From the NCBI GenBank assembly GCA_033782935.1, contig JAWQEG010000286.1, positions 3,981,501 through 4,045,500 on the forward strand: a stretch of 64,000 nt of DNA, in the 5' to 3' direction. This DNA is from Petrolisthes cinctipes (lineage: Eukaryota; Arthropoda; Malacostraca; Decapoda; Porcellanidae). Made by a program: the position numbers and the translations under genes. The first letter of the stretch is position 1. Every line of letters begins with the position of its first letter. The notes beneath the pieces were generated by a model. The model saw only the letters and a list, made by a program, of their open reading frames with translations, had not been told where the DNA came from and searched no databases. Of the stretch, positions 53,201 through 61,800 are shown piece by piece.

Positions 53201-56200
53201 TACTCCGTGTTAGAGTATTTTCAAAATACAGGCCCAAAACATGCTGAAAATCGATATTTTAGATGCCCAAAGTCAATATGTGCATGTATCTTCTGTACCC
53301 GTTTATATCTCAAATTCAGGCTCAAAACACCCGAAAATTCAATATTTTGGGGTCCCAAAAGCAATCTGTACATGCCTACACAGTGCTAGAATATTTTCAA
53401 AATATAGGCTAAAAACATGCTAAAAATCGACATTTTAGGTGCCAAAAAATCGATATCTCAAATTCAGTCCCAAAACACCGAAAATTCGATATTTAGAGGT
53501 CCCAGAAGGTATCTGTACATGCCTACTCCGTGTTAGAGTATTTTCAAAATACAGGCCAAAAACATACTGAAAATCGATCTTTTAGGTGCCCAAAAGTCGA
53601 TATGTGCATGCATCTTCTGTACCCGTTTATATCTCAAATTCTGGCCCTAAACAACCGAAAATTCGATATTTTGGGGTCCCAGAAGCGATCTGTACATGCC
53701 TACTCCGTGTTAGAGTATTTTCAAAATTCAGGCCCAAAACATGCTGAAAATCGATATTTTTGGTGCCCAAAGTCAATATGTGCATGTATCTTCTGTACCC
53801 GTTTATATCTCAAATTCAGGCTCAAAACACCCGAAAATTCAATATTTTGGGGTCCCAGAAGCAATCAGTACAGTGCTAGAATATTTTCAAAATATAGGCT
53901 AAAAACATGCTAAAAATCGATCTTTTAGGTGCCAAAAAGTCGATATCTCAAATTCAGTCCCAAACACCCGAAAATTCGATATTTAGGGGTCCCAGAAGCG
54001 ATCTGTATTTGCCTACTCCGTGTTAGAGTATTTTCAAAATACATGCTCAAAACATACTGAAAATCGATCTTTTAGGTGCACAAAAGTCGATATGTGCATG
54101 CATCTTCAGTACCCGTTTATATCTCAAATTCAGGCTCAAAACACCCGAAAATTCAATATTTTGGGGTCCCAGAAGCAATCTGTACATGCCTACTCAGTGT
54201 TAGAGTATTTTCAAAATACAGGCACAAAACATGCTGAAAATCGATATTTTAGATGCCCAAAGTCATTATGTGCATGTATCTTCTGTACCCGTTTATATCT
54301 CAATTCCAGGCTCAAAACACCCGAAAATTCAATATTTTGGGGTCCCAGAAGCAATCTGTACATGCCTACACAGTGCTAGAATATTTTCAAAATATAGGCT
54401 AAAAACATGCTAAAAATCGACATTTTAGGTGCCAAAAAATCGATATCTCAAATTCAGTCCCAAAACACCCGAAAATTCGATATTTAGAGGTCCCAGAAGG
54501 TATCTGTACATGCCAACTCCGTGTTAGAGTATTTTCAAAATACAGGCCAAAAACATACTGAAAATCGATCTTTTAGGTGCCCAAAAGTCGATATGTGCAT
54601 GCATCTTCTGTACCCGTTTATATCTCAAATTCTGGCCCTAAACACCCGAAAATTCGATATTTTGGGGTCCCAGAAGCGATCTGTACATGCCTACTCCGTG
54701 TTAGAGTATTTTCAAAATTCAGGCCCAAAACATGCTGAAAATCGATATTTTTGGTGCCCAAAGTCAATATGTGCATGTATCTTCTGTACCCGTTTATATC
54801 TCAAATTCAGGCTCAAAACACCCGAAAATTCAATATTTTGGGGTCCAGAAGCAATCTGTACATGCCTACACAGTGCTAGAATATTTTCAAAATATAGGCT
54901 AAAAACATGCTAAAAATCGACATTTTAGGTGCCAAAAAATCGATATCTCAAATTCAGTCCCAAAACACCCGAAAATTCGATATTTAGAGGTCCCAGAAGG
55001 TATCTGTACATGCCTACTCCGTGTTAGAGTATTTTCAAAATACAGGCCAAAAACATACTGAAAATCGATCTTTTAGGTGCCCAAAAGTCGATATGTGCAT
55101 GCATCTTCTGTACCCGTTTATATCTCAAATTCTGGCCCTAAACACCCGAAAATTCGATATTTTGGGGTCCCAGAAGCGATCTGTACATGCCTACTCCGTG
55201 TTAGAGTATTTTCAAAATTCAGGCCCAAAACATGCTGAAAATCGATATTTTTGGTGCCCAAAGTCAATATGTGCATGTATCTTCTGTACCCGTTTATATC
55301 TCAAATTCAGGCTCAAAACACCCGAAAATTCAATATTTTGGGGTCCCAGAAGATATCTGTACAGTGCTAGAATATTTTCAAAATATAGGCTAAAAACATG
55401 CTAAAAATCGATCTTTTAGGTGCCAAAAAGTCGATATCTCAAATTCAGTCCCAAAACACCCGAAAATTCGATATTTAGGGGTCCCAGAAGAGATCTGTAC
55501 ATGCCTACTCCGTGTTAGAGTATTTTCAAAATACAGGCCAAAAACATACTGAAAATCAATCTTTTAGGTGCACAAAAGTCGATATGTCCATGCATCTTCA
55601 GTACCCGTTTATATCTCAAATTCAGGCTCAAAACACCCGAAAATTCAATATTTTGGGGTCCCAGAAGCAATCTGTACATGCCTACTCAGTGTTAGAGTAT
55701 TTTCAAAATTCAGGCCCAAAACATACTGAAAATCGATATTTTTGGTGCCCAAAGTCAATATGTGCATGTATCTTCTGTACCCGTTTATATCTCAAAATCA
55801 GGCTGAAAACACCCGAAAATTCGATATTTTGGGGTCCCAGAAGCAATCTGTACATGCCTACTCAGTGCTAGAATATTTTCAAAATATAGGCTAAAAACAT
55901 GCTAAAAATCGATCTTTTAGATGCCAAAGTGTCGATATCTCAAATTCAGTCCCAAAACACCCGAAAATTCGATATGTAGGGGTCCCAGAAGGTATCTGTA
56001 CATGCCTACTCCGTGTTAGAGTGTTTTCAAAATACATGCTCAAAACATACTGAAAATCGATCTTTTAGGTGCACAAAAGTCGATATGTGCATGCATCTTC
56101 AGTACCCGTTTATATCTCAAATTCTGGCCCTAAACACCCGAAAATTCGATATTTTGGGGTCCCAGAAGCGATCTGTACATGCCTACTCCGTGTTAGAGTA

Positions 56201-56521
56201 TTTTCAAAATTCAGGCCCAAAACATGCTGAAAATCGATATTTTTGGTGCCCAAAGTCAATATGTGCATGTATCTTCTGTACCCGTTTATATCTCAAATTC
56301 AGGCTCAAAACACCCGAAAATTCAATATTTTGGGGTCCCAGAAGCAGTCTGTACATGCCTACACAGTGCTATAATATTTTCAAAATATAGCCTAAAAACA
56401 TGCTAAAAATCGACATTTTAGGTGCCAAAAAATCGATATCTCAAATTCAGTCCCAAAACACCCGAAAATTCGATATTTAGAGGTCCCAGAAGGTATCTGT
56501 ACATGCCTACTCCGTGTTAGA

Positions 56522-56536
56522 GTATTTTCAAAATAC
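56522..56536. other. Conserved 15-nt dyad gtattttcaaaatac
   Basis: A perfect inverted repeat with 7-bp arms around a single C, at positions 9-23 of A, D and E monomers. In C monomers the outer pair changes on both sides (see 56875-56889), so the dyad survives. B monomers break it on the right arm. Short dyads are common in satellites without CENP-B boxes and may favour cruciform extrusion; a function here is inference. Confidence 0.7.
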
Positions 56537-56588
56537 AGGCCAAAAACATACTGAAAATCGATCTTTTAGGTGCCCAAAAGTCGATATG

Positions 56589-56596
56589 TGCATGCA
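56589..56596. other. 8-bp palindrome tgcatgca
   Basis: Present in most A and D monomers within gatatgtgcatgcatctt. B and E units have tgcatgta instead, and C units lack the region through their 29-bp deletion. It therefore occurs about once per trimer and is a convenient phase marker. Confidence 0.75.
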
Positions 56597-56690
56597 TCTT
56601 CTGTACCCGTTTATATCTCAAATTCTGGCCCTAAACACCCGAAAATTCGATATTTTGGGGTCCCAGAAGCGATCTGTACATGCCTACTCC

Positions 56691-56778
56691 GTGTTAGAGT
56701 ATTTTCAAAATTCAGGCCCAAAACATGCTGAAAATCGATATTTTTGGTGCCCAAAGTCAATATGTGCATGTATCTTCT
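56691..56778 (+). repeat. 88-bp half-unit 1 of a monomer
   Basis: The first half of a type B monomer. Laid directly over the second half without gaps, 58 of 88 positions agree by hand count. Matching landmarks are caaaattcagg over ctcaaattcagg, tcgatatttt over tcaatatttt, and gtgcatgtatct over gtacatgcctac, all at a constant offset of 88. The monomer is therefore an old duplication of an 88-bp ancestor. Half 1 carries the leading dyad, which half 2 has lost. Confidence 0.85.
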
Positions 56779-56866
56779 GTACCCGTTTATATCTCAAATT
56801 CAGGCTCAAAACACCCGAAAATTCAATATTTTGGGGTCCCAGAAGCAATCTGTACATGCCTACACA
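56779..56866 (+). repeat. 88-bp half-unit 2 of a monomer
   Basis: The second half of the same monomer, aligned with half 1 at an offset of 88 bp. The best conserved core shared by both halves is the ttcagg, caaaaca, tatttt, ccc and gta/gcatg series. The left ends, corresponding to the dyad region of half 1, are the most diverged part. Adding two halves gives exactly 176; the extra base of types A and D lies in half 1. Confidence 0.85.
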
Positions 56867-57014
56867 GTGCTAGAATATTTTCAAAATATAGGCTAAAAAC
56901 ATGCTAAAAATCGACATTTTAGGTGCCAAAAAATCGATATCTCAAATTCAGTCCCAAAACACCCGAAAATTCGATATTTAGAGGTCCCAGAAGGTATCTG
57001 TACATGCCTACTCC
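56867..57014 (+). repeat. Type C monomer, 148 bp, C2 form (exemplar)
   Basis: The short third monomer, starting gtgctagaa instead of gtgttagag. Relative to type A it lacks exactly 29 bp, from just after gatat to just before ctcaaattc; the scar is at 56940/56941 and the lost stretch ended in atat, as does the retained side. The loss removes the tgcatgca palindrome and the gtacccgttt segment. This C2 form has cgacattttagg, aaaaaatcgatat and ttagaggtcccagaaggtatctg at its end. The TAG within gtgctag closes most open frames that run through the array. The unit length is close to a 147-bp nucleosome core, which may be coincidence. Confidence 0.93.
56875..56889. other. Compensated dyad atattttcaaaatat in type C
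   Basis: The same site as the A-type dyad, with G to A on the left arm and C to T on the right arm. The 7-bp arms therefore still pair perfectly. Both changes are present in most C units, and the C/A hybrid at 21640 mixes them (atattttcaaaatac). Confidence 0.7.
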
Positions 57015-58535
57015 GTGTTAGAGTATTTTCAAAATACAGGCCAAAAACATACTGAAAATCGATCTTTTAGGTGCCCAAAAGTCGATATGTGCATGCATCT
57101 TCAGTACCCGTTTATATCTCAAATTCAGGCTCAAAACACCCGAAAATTCAATATTTTGGGGTCCCAGAAGCAATCTGTACATGCCTACTCAGAGTTAGAG
57201 TATTTTCAAAATACAGGCCCAAAACATGCTGAAAATCGATATTTTAGATGCCCAAAGTCAATATGTGCATGTATCTTCTGTACCCGTTTATATCTCAAAT
57301 TCAGACTCAAAACACCCGAAAATTCTATATTTTTGGGTCCCTGAAGCAATCTGTACATGCCTACTCAGTGTTAGAGTATTTTCAAAATACAGGCCCAAAA
57401 CATGCTGAAAATCGATATTTTAGATGCCCAAAGTCAATATGTGCATGTATCTTCTGTACCCGTTTATATATCAAATTCAGGCTCAAAACACCCGAAAATT
57501 CAATATTTTGGGGTCCCAGAAGCAATCTGTACATGCCTACACAGTGCTAGAATATTTTCAAAATATAGGCTAAAAACATGCTAAAAATCGACATTTTAGG
57601 TGCCAAAAAATCGATATCTCAAATTCAGTCCCAAAACACCCGAAAATTCGATATTTAGAGGTCCCAGAAGGTATCTGTATATGCCTACTCCGTGTTAGAG
57701 TATTTTCAAAATACAGGCCAAAAACATACTGAAAATCGATCTTTTAGGTGCCCAAAAGTCGATATGTGCATGCATCTTCAGTACCCGTTTATATCTCAAA
57801 TTCAGGCTCAAAACACCCGAAAATTCAATATTTTGGGGTCCCAGAAGCAATCTGTACATGCCTACTCAGTGTTAGAGTATTTTCAAAATACAGGCCCAAA
57901 ACATGCTGAAAATCGATATTTTAGATGCCCAAAGTCAATATGTGCATGTATCTTCTGTACCCGTTTATATCTCAAATTCAGGCTCAAAACACCCGAAAAT
58001 TCAATATTTTGGGGTCCCAGAAGCAATCTGTACATGCCTACACAGTGCTAGAATATTTTCAAAATATAGGCTAAAAACATGCTAAAATTCGACATTTTAG
58101 GTGCCAAAAAATCGATATCTCAAATTCAGTCCCAAAACACCCGAAAATTCGATATTTAGAGGTCCCAGAAGTTATCTGTACATGCCTACTCCGTGTTAGA
58201 GTATTTTCAAAATACAGGCCAAAAACATACTGAAAATCGATCTTTTAGGTGCCGAAAAGTCGATATGTGCATGCATCCTCTGTACCCGTTTATATCTCAA
58301 ATTCTGGCCCTAAACACCCGAAAATTCGATATTTTGGGGTCCCAGAAGCGATCTGTACATGCCTACTACGTGTTAGAGTATTTTCAAAATTCAGCCCCAA
58401 AACATGCTGAAAATCGATATTTTTGGTGCCCAAAGTCAATATGTGCATGTATCTTCTGTACCCGTTTATATCTGAAATTCAGGCTCAAAACACCCGAAAA
58501 TTCAATATTTTGGGGTCCCAGAAGCAATCTGTACA

Positions 58536-58831
58536 GTGCTAGAATATTTTCAAAATATAGGCTAAAAACATGCTAAAAATCGATCTTTTAGGTGCCAAAA
58601 AGTCGATATCTCAAATTCAGTCCCAAAACACCCGAAAATTCGATATTTAGGGGTCCCAGAAGCAATCTGTACATGCCTACACAGTGCTAGAATATTTTCA
58701 AAATATAGGCTAAAAACATGCTAAAAATCGATATTATAGGTGCCAAAAAATCTATATCTCAAATTCAGTCCCATAACACCCTAAAATTCGATATTTAGAG
58801 GTCCCAGAAGCGATCTGTACATGCCTACTCC
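58536..58831 (+). repeat. Adjacent C-C pair left by loss of a D-E dimer
   Basis: Two short monomers are adjacent (58536 C1 and 58684 C2). In the first 18.7-kb copy the same C units (40869 and 41370) are separated by D (41017) and E (41194). The missing 353 bp is exactly 177 plus 176. Adjacent C units are unusual in this array. Confidence 0.88.
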
Positions 58832-61800
58832 GTGTTAGGGTATTTTCAAAATACAGGCCAAAAACATACTGAAAATCGATCTTTTAGGTGCCCAAAAGTC
58901 GATATGTGCATGCATCTTCTGTACCCGTTTATATCTCAAATTCTGGCCCTAAACACCCGAAAATTCGATATTTTGGGGTCCCAGAAGCGATCTGTACATG
59001 CCTACTCCGTGTTAGAGTATTTTCAAAATTCAGGCCCAAAACATGCTGAAAATCGATATTTTTGGTGCCCAAAGTCAATATGTGCATGTATCTTCTGTAC
59101 CCGTTTATATCTCAAATTCAGGCTCAAAACACCCGAAAATTCAATATTTTGGGGTCCCAGAAGCAATCTGTACATGCCTACTCAGTGCTAGAATATTTTC
59201 AAAATATAGGCTAAAAACATGCTAAAAATCGATCTTTTAGGTGCCAAAAAGTCGATATCTCATATTCAGTCCCAAAACACCCGAAAATTCGATATTTAGG
59301 GGTCCCAGAAGCGATCTGTACATGCCTACTCCGTGTTAGAGTATTTTCAAAATACATGCTCAAAACATACTGAAAATCGATCTTTTAGGTGCACAAAAGT
59401 CGATATGTGCATGTATCTTCTGTACCCGTTTATATCTCAAATTCAGACTCAAAACACCCGAAAATTCAATATTTTGGGGTCCCAGAAGCAATCTGTACAT
59501 GCCTACTCAGTGTTAGAGTATTTTCAAAATACAGGCCCAAAACATGCTGAAAATCGATATTTTAGATGCCCAAAGTCAATATGTGCATGTATCTTCTGTA
59601 CCCGTTTATATATCAAATTCAGGCTCAAAACACCCGAAAATTCAATATTTTGGGGTCCCAGAAGCAATCTGTACATGCCTACACAGTGCTAGAATATTTT
59701 CAAAATATAGGCTAAAAACATGCTAAAAATCGATATTATGGGTGCCAAAAAATCTATATCTCAAATTCAGTCCCATAACACCCTAAAATTCGATATTTAG
59801 AGGTCCCAGAAGCGATCTGTACATGCCTACTCCGTGTTAGGGTATTTTCAAGATACAGGCCAAAAACATACTGAAAATCGATCTTTTAGGTGCCCAAAAG
59901 TCGATATGTGCATGCATCTTCTGTACCCGTTTATATCTCAAATTCTGGCCCTAAACACCCGAAAATTCGATATTTTGGGGTCCCAGAAGCGATCTGTACA
60001 TGCCTACTCCGTGTTAGAGTATTTTCAAAATTCAGGCCCAAAACATGCTGAAAATCGATATTTTTGGTGCCCAAAGTCAATATGTGCATGTATCTTCTGT
60101 ACCCGTTTATATCTCAAATTCAGGCTCAAAACACCCGAAAATTCAATATTTTGGGGTCCCAGAAGCAATCTGTACATGCCTACTCAGTGCTAGAATATTT
60201 TCAAAATATAGGCTAAAAACACGCTAAAAATCGATCTTTTAGGTGCCAAAAAGTCGATATCTCAAATTCAGTCCCAAAACACCCGAAAATTCGATATTTA
60301 GGGGTCCCAGAAGCGATCTGTACATGCCTACTCCGTGTTAGAGTATTTTCAAAATACATGCTCAAAACATACTGAAAATCGATCTTTTAGGTGCACAAAA
60401 GTCGATATGTGCATGCATCTTCAGTACCCGTTTATATCTCAAATTCAGGCTCAAAACACCCGAAAATTCAATATTTTCGGGTCCCAGAAGCAATCTGTAC
60501 ATGCCTACTCAGTGTTAGAGTATTTTCAAAATACAGGCCCAAAACATGCTGAAAATCGATATTTTAGATGCCCAAAGTCAATATGTGCATGTATCTTCTG
60601 TACCCGTTTATATCTCAAATTCAGGCTCAAAACACCCGAAAATTCAATATTTTGGGGTCCCAGAAGCAATCTGTACATGCCTACACAGTGCTAGAATATT
60701 TTCAAAATATAGGCTAAAAACATGCTAAAAATCGACATTTTAGGTGCCAAAAAATCGATATCTCAAATTCAGTCCCAAAACACCCGAAAATTCGATATTT
60801 AGAGGTCCCAGAAGGTATCTGTACATGCCTACTCCGTGTTAGAGTATTTTCAAAATTCAGGCCCAAAACATGCTGAAAATCGATCTTTTAGGTGCACAAA
60901 TGTCGATATGTGCATGCATCTTCAGTACCCGTTTATATCTCAAATTCAGGCTCAAAACACCCGAAAATTCAATATTTTGGGGTCCCAGAAGCAATCTGTA
61001 CATGCCTACTCAGTGCTAGAATATTTTCAAAATATAGGCTAAAAACATGCTAAAAATCGATCTTTTAGGTGCCAAAAAGTCGATATCTCAAATTCAGTCC
61101 CAAAACACCCGAAAATTCGATATTTAGGGGTCCCATAAGCGATCTGTACATGCCTACTCCGTGTTAGAGTATTTTCATAATATATGCTCAAAACATACTG
61201 AAAATCGATCTTTTAGGTGCACAAAAGTCGATATGTGCATGCATCTTCAGTACCCGTTTATATCTCAAATTCAGGCTCAAAACACCCGAAAATTCAATAT
61301 TTTGGGGTCCCAGAAGCAATCTGTACATGCCTACTCAGTGTTAGAGTATTTTCAAAATACAGGCCCAAAACATGCTGAAAATCGATATTTTAGATGCCAA
61401 AAGTCAATATGTGCATGTATCTTCTGTACCCGTTTATATTTCAAATTCAGACTCAAAACACCCGAAAATTCAATATTTTGGGGTCACAGAAGCAATCTGT
61501 ACATGCCTACTCAGTGTTAGAGTATTTTCAAAATACAGGCCCAAAACATGCTGAAAATCGATATTTTAGATGCCCAAAGTCAATATGTGCATGTATCTTC
61601 TGTACCCGTTTATATCTCAAATTCAGGCTCAAAACATCCGAAAATTCAATATTTTGGGGTCCCAGAAGCAATCTGTACATGCCTACTCAGTGCTAGAATA
61701 TTTTCAAAATATAGGCTAAAAACATGCAAAAAATCGATCTTTTAGGTGCCAAAAAGTCGATATCTCAAATTCAGTCCCAAAACACCCGAAAATTCGATAT

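Larger units (their letters stand above)
56514..56690 (+). repeat. Type A monomer, 177 bp (exemplar)
   Basis: This is a clean example of the first monomer of the A-B-C trimer. Diagnostic text is caaaatacaggccaaaaac near the start, then gatcttttaggtgcccaaaag, the palindrome tgcatgca, ctcaaattctggccctaaac, and a CpG-rich end with ttcgatattttgg and agaagcgatctg. It is one base longer than type B because it reads cccaaaagtc instead of cccaaagtc. At 177 bp it is a multiple of three, so a reading frame can run through it into the next unit; this explains the recurring short open frames. Confidence 0.93.
56691..56866 (+). repeat. Type B monomer, 176 bp (exemplar)
   Basis: The second monomer of the A-B-C trimer. 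It is recognised by caaaattcaggcccaaaac, gatatttttggtgcccaaag, gtcaatatgtgcatgtatc and a 3' half with ttcaatattttgg and agaagcaatctg. Three CpG sites of type A are CpA here (gtcgat to gtcaat, ttcgat to ttcaat, agcgat to agcaat). The leading 15-nt dyad is broken on its right arm (aaaattc instead of aaaatac). In many trimers the end of B carries the 10-bp deletion that makes the unit 166 bp. Confidence 0.93.

Noticed and set aside
56640..56656. Possible CENP-B box at acccgaaaattcgatat.
   Set aside because: The essential bases of the CENP-B box consensus do not line up on either strand (the central T and the second CGAA block are missing). The resemblance is limited to CCCG and a nearby CG.
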